Below, piece by piece: positions 1 to 7,993 of a DNA stretch of 64,000 nucleotides. The DNA is from Sphingomonas cannabina (GTDB taxonomy: Bacteria > Pseudomonadota > Alphaproteobacteria > Sphingomonadales > Sphingomonadaceae): assembly GCF_021391395.1 (NCBI RefSeq), contig NZ_CP090059.1, forward strand, positions 1,039,001 to 1,103,000, written 5' to 3'. Under the pieces are notes generated by a model. That model saw only the letters and a list, made by a program, of their open reading frames with translations, was not told the DNA's origin and did not search any database. The translations under genes and the position numbers were made by a program. Within the stretch, counting starts at the first letter, position 1. Each line of letters opens with the position of its first letter.

Positions 1-191
1 GCGTGGGTCAGCACGACCAGGTCGAGATCGCGCGGATCGAACGGCAGCAGCTCGTAGTTCAGCGTCTCCAGCGTGCGCGAGCCCTGGAACAGGCCGCAGT
101 CGACGAGCACGCGATGACGTGTTCCGCGCAGTTCCATGCATGACCCGGTGACCGCGCCGGCGGCGCCGTGGAAGATCAGTTCAAGCGGCAT
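1..191 (-). CDS. MBL-fold/beta-CASP metallohydrolase, 5' part only
   Basis: Only the first 63 codons are in the window; the rest lies to the left. The N-terminus begins MPLELIFHGAAGAVTGSC, then a strand with VLVDCGLFQGSR and, at the edge, LDLVVLTHA. This is the usual opening of metallo-beta-lactamase-fold RNA-processing exonuclease-like proteins, where the zinc-binding HxHxDH motif would follow directly. The ATG is preceded by a GAGG element and sits 10 bp after the BON-protein stop, so the two genes are probably co-transcribed. The family is known for mRNA 3' end nuclease activity; the substrate here cannot be inferred. Confidence 0.8.
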   Translation of the reverse strand, partial: MPLELIFHGAAGAVTGSCMELRGTRHRVLVDCGLFQGSRTLETLNYELLPFDPRDLDLVVLTH

Positions 192-201
192 GGGGAGGTC
201 C

Positions 202-849
202 TCAGGCGGCGTTCAGCAAATTCTCGACGCGGACAACGCCAGGCGCGGCGCGCGCAGCCTGTTCGGCTGCCTTGCGGCAGGCGGCGCCGTCGAGCGCGCC
301 GCGCAGCCGGACTACGCCCGCCTCGATCTCAATGTCGATCGCCGCCGCCTCGGCCTCGACGAGCTGCTCGAGTGCGGCGAGGATGCGGCCGCGCAGGTCG
401 GCGACGCTGGGCGGACCCGACACCTCGATTCGGTCGACGACGTGGGTCACCCCGCCGATGCGGGCCGCAGCGGATCGCGCCGCCTCGCGCTGATAGCCCC
501 AGTCCACGGCACCGCTGAGCGTCACTCGCCCCTCGGCGACGGCCACGTCGAGCACGCCCGCCGGCACGGCCGCGTCCAGCATAAGGATCGCCCGCACGCG
601 CTCGGCGATCTCTGCATCGGTGGGCGAGCCGAGCGCCGGGTCGATGGCGATGCCGTCGAAGGCGCGTCGCAGGGCCGGGACGCGGCGGGCGGCGGCGAGT
701 GCCGCCTGCTTGGCGGTGAGGTTGGGTAGGGAGCCCGATACCACGGCCACGCCATCGCTGACGGTCACATGCAGATGCGCCGCACCGACTCGCGCATCAT
801 GATCCAGCTCGTAGAGCACGTCCCGCTTCAATCGCGCATCGTCCGCCAT
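202..849 (-). CDS. Triple BON-domain protein
   Basis: The product is 215 aa. Three BON modules follow one another (about residues 5-70, 75-145 and 148-215), each with the pattern of a short helix, then xVxLxGxV and a conserved Gly. BON domains (as in OsmY) bind phospholipid or act as periplasmic attachment domains. I see no classical signal peptide on the chosen start. Start choice: the ATG at 849 has a strong GGAGGTG ribosome site; the open frame continues upstream but there it overlaps the repeat-bearing small gene in a different context. It is followed 10 bp later by the MBL-fold gene, a pairing typical of stress-related operons. The function is inferred from family only. Confidence 0.8.
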   Translation of the reverse strand: MADDARLKRDVLYELDHDARVGAAHLHVTVSDGVAVVSGSLPNLTAKQAALAAARRVPALRRAFDGIAIDPALGSPTDAEIAERVRAILMLDAAVPAGVLDVAVAEGRVTLSGAVDWGYQREAARSAAARIGGVTHVVDRIEVSGPPSVADLRGRILAALEQLVEAEAAAIDIEIEAGVVRLRGALDGAACRKAAEQAARAAPGVVRVENLLNAA

Positions 850-973
850 CTGCACCTCCCTCGACCGGGCCATGGTGGGCAATCCGGCGGTCGCGCTGAA
901 TCCGTGATCTGCCGGAGCATTTCGGCCGAGCGTCAAGAATGGCGCCTTGCAGCCGCGCCGCCGACGATAGCAA

Positions 974-1207
974 TCAAGCGCCATTGCCATTGCCATTGCC
1001 ATTGCCATTGCCATCGCCATCGCCGTCGCCGTCAGGTGCGGGCCGCTCCGGCGGCGCGGTGTCGGGCGATCCTTCCTCCGGCGCGGGGGGCGGGCATTCG
1101 GGCGCCGCCGGCGCGCCGCGTTCGGTCGGCCAATGCGGCGGCGGCGCCTCCGGCGGGGCGTGGGGATCGACCGTGTCGGGCGGCGGAATGAGCGGTGATT
1201 TTGCCAT
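974..1207 (-). CDS. Pro-rich small protein with Gly-Asn/Gly-Asp repeat tail
   Basis: A 77-aa product starting MAKSPLIPPPDTVDPHAPP. It is dominated by Pro, Glu and Ala and ends in an alternating Asp-Gly then Asn-Gly tail. The ATG is preceded by AAGGAG at good spacing, which supports translation. The sequence is low complexity and likely disordered; there is no signal peptide or membrane segment. Similar short Pro-rich reading frames occur in sphingomonads, as far as I recall, without known function. The tail is encoded by the hexanucleotide repeat at 981-1028, so its length can change in steps of two residues without a frameshift. Confidence 0.6.
   Translation of the reverse strand: MAKSPLIPPPDTVDPHAPPEAPPPHWPTERGAPAAPECPPPAPEEGSPDTAPPERPAPDGDGDGDGNGNGNGNGNGA
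981..1028. repeat. Hexanucleotide tandem repeat (CCATTG)n
   Basis: Five perfect CCATTG units are followed by two CCATCG and one CCGTCG unit. On the minus strand they encode the (Gly-Asn)/(Gly-Asp) tail of the small Pro-rich protein. Because the unit is six bases, slippage would change tail length but keep the frame. Confidence 0.95.
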
Positions 1208-1366
1208 CGTTCGGCTCCTTGGGGATATGGGCCGAAGATGCCGCGCTGGGCGTCCGAGGCCATCCGCAATCCTACGAAGCGGCGCCGAGCTCATCCGGGC
1301 AACTACGCATTGGGTTCGCGGCTCATTTTGGGTCTGATCTCCGTCGGCCTTTGATGGAGGAACCCA

Positions 1367-1690
1367 ATGAGACGCGTCATCCTCGCGACCCTGTTGCTTG
1401 CCGCCGCCTGCGACAAAGCCCCGACCGTCAACGACTCCGGGCCGGTGGCGGGTACGGCAACCAATGCAACCGCGGCAGTGTCCGGATTGTCCGATCCCCG
1501 GCGCCGGGCGGTGTTCCTGCGTGCGATCCGAGACGCCGGGATCGACTGCCAGGGCGTGACGGCCGCCGAGCAAATCGAGAGCCGCGGTGGACTGCCCCGG
1601 TGGCGTGCGCGCTGCACCGACGGCCGCCAATATCTGATCGATGTCGCGCCCGATGGCACCGCGCATATCCTGAGCCGCATCGAGCGCTGA
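1367..1690 (+). CDS. Small predicted lipoprotein
   Basis: A 107-aa product. The N-terminus MRRVILATLLLAAAC is a short lipoprotein-type signal ending in a Cys that could be lipidated (lipobox LAAAC, slightly degenerate). The mature part is hydrophilic with two further Cys residues (in GIDCQG and ARCTDG) that could form a disulfide in the periplasm. The ATG has a GGAGG site seven bases upstream. I do not recognise a named family; a PepSY-like or hypothetical envelope lipoprotein is possible. Confidence 0.65.
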   Translation: MRRVILATLLLAAACDKAPTVNDSGPVAGTATNATAAVSGLSDPRRRAVFLRAIRDAGIDCQGVTAAEQIESRGGLPRWRARCTDGRQYLIDVAPDGTAHILSRIER

Positions 1691-1693
1691 CCG

Positions 1694-1867
1694 ATGCCGA
1701 GGCGGCCTCTTGGCGTTTCGGCAGCGCGCCGGGCTCGCAGGCGACCGACGCTGAGCGATTGGACGATTGCGGCGGTCGCGCTGCTTGGGCTTCTCGTGCT
1801 GGCGCGCCTTGCCTGGATCGTGCTCAGCGACCTTTGGGTCTTCATCATTGCCTGGTCGCAGCCCTGA
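1694..1867 (+). CDS. Possible 57-aa single-pass membrane protein
   Basis: The frame opens three bases after the lipoprotein stop. It has an Arg-rich head (MPRRPLGVSAARRARRR) followed by one strong hydrophobic helix (WTIAAVALLGLLVLARLAW) and a second hydrophobic stretch. The arrangement is that of a small inner-membrane protein. No clear ribosome site is seen, so it may rely on coupling to the upstream gene. Its 3' end overlaps the probable start of the GH130 gene. No function is recognised. Confidence 0.35.
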   Translation: MPRRPLGVSAARRARRRPTLSDWTIAAVALLGLLVLARLAWIVLSDLWVFIIAWSQP

Positions 1868-3173
1868 GGCGGACGCCCCGCGCGAACTCGTCCAGCCGCT
1901 CGATCTCCTGCTTCGACCGGCGCCAGCGCGAGTCGTGCTGCGCCCGTTCGTGCCTGCCGAGAATGGCGGTATCGCGCACGGACCGACACGGCCGCGGGTC
2001 GCACGTATCCTCGATCGTGTGCTGTCGTTGAGCGACGCGGCGCTGCGTGCCGAGCTGGCGCGCGTGATCGCGAGCCTGTCGGACCGCCACCGCGATGTCG
2101 AGCCGGTCCTGCGGCGACGCTACTATGACCTGGTCGAGCCGCAGGCCGACGGCCGGGAGGTTAGCGCCGAGCAGGCGCTGCTCGCGGGCGCCTATTTCGT
2201 CGAAGAATATTCGTTCGAGGCCGCGGCGCTGTTCAACCCGAGCATCGTGCCACATCCCGACCAAGAGGACGTGGCGCCGGGCGCGATACGCGTGGTGCTG
2301 TCGCTGCGCGGCGTCGGCGAGGGCCATGTCTCGTCGATCATCTTCCGCACGGGGATCTTCTCCGAAGCAGGCACGCTCGTCATCGATCCGCCGAGTCCCC
2401 GCGCCGTGTCTCCCCAGATCGAGACGATCCCCGGCGGCGCCCCGGACGATCCCGGCGTGCGCTTCTACTATGGCGCGCACGAGGACCTCTCCGAGCTGGT
2501 GATCTTCCCCGTCACTTTCCGCCAGCGCCATGGCATCGAGGACCTGCGCCTTGTCCGCTTCACCGACGAGGATGGCCACGTCACCTATTTCGGGACCTAT
2601 ACCGCGTTCAGCGGTGAGGCGATCCGTCAGGAGCTGTTGCGGACACGCGACTTCGTGAGCTTCGAGCTGAGCGCACTGCGCGGCGCCATGAGTGGGACCA
2701 AAGGCATGGCGCTGTTCCCGCGCCGGGTCGGCGGCCATTATGCGATGCTCGGCCGCCAGGACCATGAGAATATCTGGCTGCTCAGGTCGAACGATATCTA
2801 CAGCTGGGAGAACGGCGACATCATCATTTCGCCGCGCTGGCCCTGGGAATTCATCCAGCTTGGGAACTCGAGCTCGCCGATCGAACTCGACGAGGGTTGG
2901 CTGGTCATCACCCACGGGGTGGGGCCGGTGCGCAACTATTGCATTGGTGCATGCTTGCTCGACAAGAAGGACCCCGCCAAGCTGTTGGCCCGCTCGAGCG
3001 AGCCCTTGATCCGGCCAAGCCCGGAAACCCGGGACGGCTATGTTCCCAACGTTGCCTACAGCTGCGGTGCGCTTGCGCTCGGCCGGGCGCTGCTGCTGCC
3101 TTATGGCGTGGCCGACTCGTTCACGGCGTTCGCGACGGTCTCGATCGACATGCTCCTTGCGGCGATGGACTGA
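1848..3173 (+). CDS. GH130-family glycosidase/phosphorylase
   Basis: The protein matches the GH130 fold (five-bladed beta-propeller; beta-mannoside phosphorylases and hydrolases). Signature pieces seen are FNPSIVPHPDQ, TYFGTYTAF, KGMALFPRRVGG, GWLVITHGVGP and YVPNVAYSCGA, ending near YGVADSFTAFA. A true phosphorylase places a phosphate through basic residues, and which subgroup this is cannot be settled by eye. The start is uncertain: no ATG precedes the conserved N-terminus in frame. The best candidate is TTG at 1848, inside the preceding small frame; GTG codons further in are alternatives. It appears cytoplasmic (no signal peptide). It stands alone, without neighbouring mannan genes. Confidence 0.75.
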   Translation: MPGRSPEADAPRELVQPLDLLLRPAPARVVLRPFVPAENGGIAHGPTRPRVARILDRVLSLSDAALRAELARVIASLSDRHRDVEPVLRRRYYDLVEPQADGREVSAEQALLAGAYFVEEYSFEAAALFNPSIVPHPDQEDVAPGAIRVVLSLRGVGEGHVSSIIFRTGIFSEAGTLVIDPPSPRAVSPQIETIPGGAPDDPGVRFYYGAHEDLSELVIFPVTFRQRHGIEDLRLVRFTDEDGHVTYFGTYTAFSGEAIRQELLRTRDFVSFELSALRGAMSGTKGMALFPRRVGGHYAMLGRQDHENIWLLRSNDIYSWENGDIIISPRWPWEFIQLGNSSSPIELDEGWLVITHGVGPVRNYCIGACLLDKKDPAKLLARSSEPLIRPSPETRDGYVPNVAYSCGALALGRALLLPYGVADSFTAFATVSIDMLLAAMD

Positions 3174-3701
3174 GCTTGCGTCGACCAACTGACTCTGGCC
3201 AGCTCTTCCGGTGCGGTGGATATCCGAGAGCGGAGGCGCCAGATCGGGTGTCCGACGGTCCTGGAAGTTGAGAAACGCGCCTGAGAACGCGCGCCGGACA
3301 TGCCGCCTTTAGGCTGCATCGATCCGGCCATCCAGCACCGCCGAACAGCGGAACGATAGAGGCGAACGCCGTTGGTCGGCAAGCCGGGGGATGTCACGCC
3401 CGATCCTGATTGCGGCGTCGCCTTGCATTTTGCGTTTTGCTCGTCCTAGTCTTGTGGTGCGCCGTAGGAGCGGCGCCGAGGCTTGAGAACCTCGACCTGA
3501 GAGGCAGGACCCGGCGCACCTCGTGCGGCCGGGTGACCGTCGCATCCGTACAGGCCGTTCGCGGCTAATGCGGGCGACGCATGTCTTCGGCGCGTTCTCG
3601 ACACCGGTTTTCGCCGGCGGCCTCGCAGATGGAGGCGGATCGGACATGGCGGATAGGCGTCGATCGCAGCGACATTCGGCCGGGCGGGCCCCGGTGAGGC
3701 C
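3174..3701. other. Intergenic region, no gene seen
   Basis: About 530 bp between the GH130 gene and the ECF sigma gene. Short open frames exist on both strands but none has a ribosome site or recognisable protein. A T-rich stretch at about 3425-3450 is the most promoter-like part. The promoter for the sigma/FecR/receptor/isopeptidase operon must lie in this region. Confidence 0.5.
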
Positions 3702-4301
3702 ATGCGTCTGAACCTGACCTCGGACGAGATCGGCGGCGCGTGCGGGACTGCGCGTCTCGCCGAGGGCGACCCGCTGCCGCCGGAGAACCGCGTCGTTCGC
3801 GTCGTTCCCGAGCGTTCCCTCGATGACCTCTATCGCGCCGAGACGCCACGGCTGATGCGATTCTTCTCCAGCCGCTCGGGCGGTGATGATCCGCGCGACC
3901 TCGTCCACGAGACCTTCGAGCGGCTGGTACGCAAGGGTGCCGCCTTCTTGTCCGCGCTCGACCGGCCCGAGGCCTATCTCAGCCGGATAGCGATTAACCT
4001 CGTGCGCGATCGGGCCAAGTTTGCGGTCAGGCATCACGCCGCAGCACACGTCCGGGCCGACGACGCATCGCTCGCGACCGGCGACCCGCATGATCGCCTC
4101 GAGGCGCGGGACATGATCAAACGCCTCGAAACCGCTATGAAGCGCCTGCGTCCACTTACGCGGGAGATCTTCATGGCCTGTCGCCTCGACGGATACAGCT
4201 ATGCCGAAGTTGCGGAACGGACCGGCCTCAGCGTGCGCGCGGTCCGCAAGCAGATGAGCCGGGCCATCGCCGAAATCGACCGCGCGCTGAGCGAAGACTG
4301 A
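3702..4301 (+). CDS. FecI-type ECF sigma factor of the lasso locus
   Basis: A 199-aa product. Region 2 is visible around residues 40-100 (LMRFFSSRSG...DLVHETFERLVRK, then AYLSRIAINLVRDRAK) and region 4 around 145-195 (LRPLTREIFMACRLDGYSYAEVAERTGLS). It would direct RNA polymerase to the promoter of the downstream receptor and isopeptidase when the cognate FecR and receptor sense a ligand. Its stop overlaps the FecR start (TGATG), which implies translational coupling and equal stoichiometry. In known sphingomonad and Caulobacter lasso loci a FecI/FecR pair occupies this position, so the ligand is probably a lasso peptide. That last point is inference. Confidence 0.9.
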   Translation: MRLNLTSDEIGGACGTARLAEGDPLPPENRVVRVVPERSLDDLYRAETPRLMRFFSSRSGGDDPRDLVHETFERLVRKGAAFLSALDRPEAYLSRIAINLVRDRAKFAVRHHAAAHVRADDASLATGDPHDRLEARDMIKRLETAMKRLRPLTREIFMACRLDGYSYAEVAERTGLSVRAVRKQMSRAIAEIDRALSED

Positions 4302-5332
4302 TGGCGAACCTCGGCGGCGGCGCCAAGTCAGGCGAGGTTGCGCGCCGCGAAGCGCGCGATTGGGTGGTGCTGATCCATGACTCCGGTGCCGAGGTCGATT
4401 GGGCGGCGTTCGAGCGCTGGCGCGCCGCCGATCCGCGCCATGGCGAAGCGTACGAGCGGGCCGAGCGCGCCTGGAACCAGTCCGGCTTGCTAGCCGAGAC
4501 CAGCTTCGGACAGACGCGCAACCTGCCCGAGCGGCGCCACGGGCGGTTCGGCCGGCCGGTGGGGTATACGCTGGCGGCCGCGGCGGCGCTGGCCGTCCTC
4601 TTCATCGGGCTGGCGATCGCACGGCCGGAGATGCTGCAGGGCCTGACCGGTGCCGGGTCGAGCGAATTCAGCGCGCCGGTGGGCGCGATCCGCACGGTCG
4701 CGCTCGACGACGGCTCGACCGTGACCCTCGATTCCGACAGCGCGCTTCGCGTCGCATTCGGCGCCAGCGAACGGCGGCTCGAACTGCTCAAGGGGCGGGC
4801 GCGGTTCGATGTCGCGCATGAGGCGGACCGTCCGTTCATCGTGGCCGCGGGCGGCGGCGCGGTCATCGCGCGGGGAACCCTGTTCGATGTCGGCCTTCAC
4901 GACGGGCAAGTGACGGTGACCCTGTTGCGCGGCGCCGTCGAGGTCCGCAACGCGGAGGCGATGCGATCGGCCACGCCGTCGCCGTCCAAGGTCAGAACGC
5001 TCCGACCCCAGCAGACGATTGCCTTCGTCGCCGCGGCGCCGCTGCCCGTGCCGCAGGCGGCAGCCAAGGCAGACGCGCAATGGACCTCCGGCATGCTGAC
5101 GTTCGACGCGACGCGCCTCGCCGAGGCTGTCGCCGAGATCAACCGCTATAGCGGGACCAAGATCGTCCTCGCTGATCCTGCCATCGCCGAGCTCCGCATC
5201 ACCGGCGCCTATCGTGCCAGCGACACTGCCGGATTCGCGCGGACCGTTGCGCAGTCGCTGCGATTGCGGGTCACGCGAACCCGAGAAGGCAACCTGCTTC
5301 TTTCTGCCTCGCCGGCCGGCTCGCCCAGCTGA
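4301..5332 (+). CDS. FecR-type anti-sigma/sigma regulator
   Basis: A 343-aa inner-membrane protein. Residues 10-55 carry the FecR N-terminal cytoplasmic domain (REARDWVVLIHDSG, FERWRAADPRHGEAYERAERAW). One transmembrane helix lies near 88-108 (YTLAAAAALAVLFIGLAIA). A periplasmic FecR domain follows (VALDDGSTVTLDSDSALRVAF, GRARFDVAHEADRPFIV). The C-terminal part (AVAEINRYSGTKIVLADP) interacts with the signalling domain of TonB receptors in this family. It receives the signal from the STN domain of the next gene and releases or activates the ECF sigma factor. It overlaps the sigma gene by one base. Confidence 0.9.
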   Translation: MANLGGGAKSGEVARREARDWVVLIHDSGAEVDWAAFERWRAADPRHGEAYERAERAWNQSGLLAETSFGQTRNLPERRHGRFGRPVGYTLAAAAALAVLFIGLAIARPEMLQGLTGAGSSEFSAPVGAIRTVALDDGSTVTLDSDSALRVAFGASERRLELLKGRARFDVAHEADRPFIVAAGGGAVIARGTLFDVGLHDGQVTVTLLRGAVEVRNAEAMRSATPSPSKVRTLRPQQTIAFVAAAPLPVPQAAAKADAQWTSGMLTFDATRLAEAVAEINRYSGTKIVLADPAIAELRITGAYRASDTAGFARTVAQSLRLRVTRTREGNLLLSASPAGSPS

Positions 5333-5390
5333 GATTTTTCTGACCGGGAAGGGGGGCCGACTTTCCCCCGCTGTCGTCAACCGCCTCGAA

Positions 5391-5412
5391 CGACGCGCGC
5401 GAACGCGCGTCG
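5391..5412 (+). promoter_or_regulatory. 5' UTR hairpin before the lasso receptor
   Basis: A perfect nine-base stem (CGACGCGCG/CGCGCGTCG) with a four-base loop lies between the FecR stop and the receptor's GGGGAGGAG ribosome site. The 100 bp gap also contains a G-run/C-run dyad at about 5349-5369 that could be part of an ECF promoter. It could be an mRNA-processing or attenuating element; this is read from sequence only. Confidence 0.4.
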
Positions 5413-5431
5413 CATCCGGGGGGAGGAGACG

Positions 5432-7993
5432 ATGACGGTCCGACGATTTCTCGGGAGTATGTGCGGCGCCGCAGCGCTGGCGATGGCGGCGGCGCCCGCA
5501 CCCGCGCAGCAGGTGGCTGAACAGGCCTATGACCTTCCAGCACAGCCGCTTGGCGACGCGCTGCGCGCGGTGGCGGTCGCGTCCGGCACCAGCATCATCG
5601 CGCCAGCGGTGCTGGTGGCCGGCAAGACCGCGCCGGCGTTGTCGGGCCAATTCACGCCGGCGGTTGCGGTTGCACTGCTGCTGCGCGGCTCGGGCCTGCG
5701 AGCACGGCAGGTCGGCGGCGACCTGATCGTCGAGCAGGACTCCGCGGAGCAGGACGCCGATGCCAGCACCTCGGATATCCTGGTGACCGGCTCGCGCATC
5801 CGCGGTGCTGCGGTCGCGTCGCCAGTGATCGGCATCGATCGGGAGCAGGTTCGCGACGCAGGCCAGGCGACCCTCGGCGATGTCGTGCGTGCGATTCCGC
5901 AGAGCTTCGGCGGCGGGCAGAACCCGGGGATCGGCATGAACGTCCCCTCCGGGAGCGGTGTCGATGTCGGTGGCGGCTCGTCGGTCAACCTTCGCGGGCT
6001 CGGCAGCGACGCGTCGCTTACGCTGCTGAATGGCCGCCGGCTCGCCTATACGGCCGTCAAGCAGAGCGTAGACGTCTCCGCGATTCCGCTGAGCGCGATA
6101 GAGCGGATCGAAGTCGTGCCCGACGGTGCGTCGGCGATCTACGGCTCCGATGCTGTCGCCGGGGTGGCGAACATCCTCCTCCGGCGTGACTATGAGGGCG
6201 TGGAAGCCAGCGCGCGTGTCGCGGCGTCGACCGAAGGCGGCAATGTCGAGCAGCAATATGGCGCGCTCGCCGGCACGCGCTGGTCAGGCGGCGGGGCACT
6301 GGTCGCCTATCAATATGGCGACAACACCGCGATCCGTGCGCGCGATCGCTCCTATGCCGCGCGCCGCTCGCCCGGTCTCGACCTTTATCCGGCGATGCGC
6401 CAGCACAGTGCCATCGCGACCGCGCACCAGTCGCTCGGGTCTGGGCTCTCGTTCGAGATCGACGGCCTCTACAACATCCGCTGGAGTGACCTCACCTTTC
6501 CGACCACGCCGACCGGCGATCTTCACGAGGGGCGGGCGACCTTCTCGTCGGTGGACAAGGCCTTCGCGATCGCGCCGGCCTTTCGCCTGGAACTTGCGCA
6601 CGACTGGCAGGTCACGCTCAGCGGCAACTATGGAAAGGACCGCGTCGATTATCGGCAGGTCGAGTGTGCGCTCGATGCCTGCAGGGATTCGGGGCCGGGC
6701 TTCTATCGAAACACGGCACAGGGTTTCGAGCTCAGCGGCAGCGGCAAGCTGTTTGCGCTGCCGGGCGGCGCCGCGAAACTGGCGCTCGGCGGCGGCTATC
6801 GGTCGATCGGCTTCCGGCGCTATTCCGCCGCCAATGCCGCGATCAACACGGCGCATGCGCAGGAGAGCTATTACGGGTTCGGCGAGCTCAGTCTCCCGCT
6901 GATCGGGCCTGGCGAGCACGTGCCGTTCGTGCACCGCATCGATGCCAGCGCGGCGCTACGCTACGAGCGCTATCCCGGCATCGACGACGTCGTGACACCG
7001 AAGCTCGGCCTGATCTGGTCCGTCAGCCCGGATATCGACTTCAAGGCGAGCTGGGGCAAATCCTTCCGCACGCCGACGCTCTATCAGCAGTATCAGCCGC
7101 GGGCGGTCTATCTCTATCCGCCGGCGGCGCTGGGCGCCACCGGTGCGCCTCCGGGGTCGGGCGCGCTCCTCATCGTTGGAGGCAATCCCGACCTCAAGCC
7201 GGAGCGGGCGACGACCTGGTCGGCGACGCTCGCACTGCATCCGCGCGCCCTCCCCGGGGCACGTCTTGAGATCAGCTATTTCGACGTGGCCTATCACGAC
7301 CGCATCGTCGCGCCGATCACGCTTGGACGCGAGGCGTTGAGCAATCCGATCTATCGTGACCAGATCACCCTCGATCCGGGCGCGGAGGACCAGGCTGCGG
7401 TGATCGCCGGCGCCGGCACGTTCCTCAACCTGACCGGCACGCCCTATGACCCGGCGCATGTGATTGCGATCGTCGACAATGCGAACGTCAATGCAGGTCG
7501 TCAGACCGCGCGCGGGGTCGACGTGCTCGCCAGTTACAGCGCGTCGATCGCATCGAACCAGACGCTCACCGTCTCGGCCAACCTTGCCTATCTGGACAGC
7601 ACACAGCAGCTCAGTCCGGACCAGCCGGTCCTGCCGCTCGCCGGCGTGATCTTCAATCCGCCGCATTGGCGCGGCCGCGCGACCGCCGGATGGTCGGGCG
7701 GACCGCTGACGCTGACCGCGGCAGTCAATCATGTCGGTGGGGTGCGCGACGTGCGGTTCGATCCGGCGGTTTCGATCGACAGGATGACCACCTTCGACCT
7801 GACCGCGCGCTACCGGGTCGAGGCGATCACGCCGGTGTTCGACGGTCTCGACCTGACCCTTTCGGTCCAGAACCTGTTCAACGATGAACCCGATCCGATC
7901 GCGGTCTCGATTCCCTACGACACGCCCTATGATTCGACCAACTACTCGCCGGTCGGGCGGCTGGTCGCGTTCCAGGTGCGCGCGTCATGGTGA
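5432..7993 (+). CDS. TonB-dependent receptor with STN signalling domain (lasso locus)
   Basis: An 853-aa outer-membrane protein. A signal peptide is present (cleavage near AAAPAPAQQ). The STN domain spans about residues 30-105 (YDLPAQPLGDALRAVAVASGTSI, VALLLRGSGL). The TonB-box-like region ILVTGSRIRG precedes the plug (VNLRGLGSDASLTLLNGRRL, RIEVVPDGASAIYGSDAVAGVANI). The remainder is beta-barrel, ending in an aromatic residue (VRASW). The STN domain marks a transducer that signals through FecR to the ECF sigma factor. The gene overlaps the isopeptidase start by seven bases, so import and cleavage are co-translated. The likely cargo is the matured lasso peptide made by the opposite arm; a related foreign lasso peptide is possible. 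Confidence 0.93.
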   Translation: MTVRRFLGSMCGAAALAMAAAPAPAQQVAEQAYDLPAQPLGDALRAVAVASGTSIIAPAVLVAGKTAPALSGQFTPAVAVALLLRGSGLRARQVGGDLIVEQDSAEQDADASTSDILVTGSRIRGAAVASPVIGIDREQVRDAGQATLGDVVRAIPQSFGGGQNPGIGMNVPSGSGVDVGGGSSVNLRGLGSDASLTLLNGRRLAYTAVKQSVDVSAIPLSAIERIEVVPDGASAIYGSDAVAGVANILLRRDYEGVEASARVAASTEGGNVEQQYGALAGTRWSGGGALVAYQYGDNTAIRARDRSYAARRSPGLDLYPAMRQHSAIATAHQSLGSGLSFEIDGLYNIRWSDLTFPTTPTGDLHEGRATFSSVDKAFAIAPAFRLELAHDWQVTLSGNYGKDRVDYRQVECALDACRDSGPGFYRNTAQGFELSGSGKLFALPGGAAKLALGGGYRSIGFRRYSAANAAINTAHAQESYYGFGELSLPLIGPGEHVPFVHRIDASAALRYERYPGIDDVVTPKLGLIWSVSPDIDFKASWGKSFRTPTLYQQYQPRAVYLYPPAALGATGAPPGSGALLIVGGNPDLKPERATTWSATLALHPRALPGARLEISYFDVAYHDRIVAPITLGREALSNPIYRDQITLDPGAEDQAAVIAGAGTFLNLTGTPYDPAHVIAIVDNANVNAGRQTARGVDVLASYSASIASNQTLTVSANLAYLDSTQQLSPDQPVLPLAGVIFNPPHWRGRATAGWSGGPLTLTAAVNHVGGVRDVRFDPAVSIDRMTTFDLTARYRVEAITPVFDGLDLTLSVQNLFNDEPDPIAVSIPYDTPYDSTNYSPVGRLVAFQVRASW

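Noticed and set aside
981..1028. Repeat as a CRISPR array
   Set aside because: Six-base units without spacers; it is a microsatellite in a coding region.
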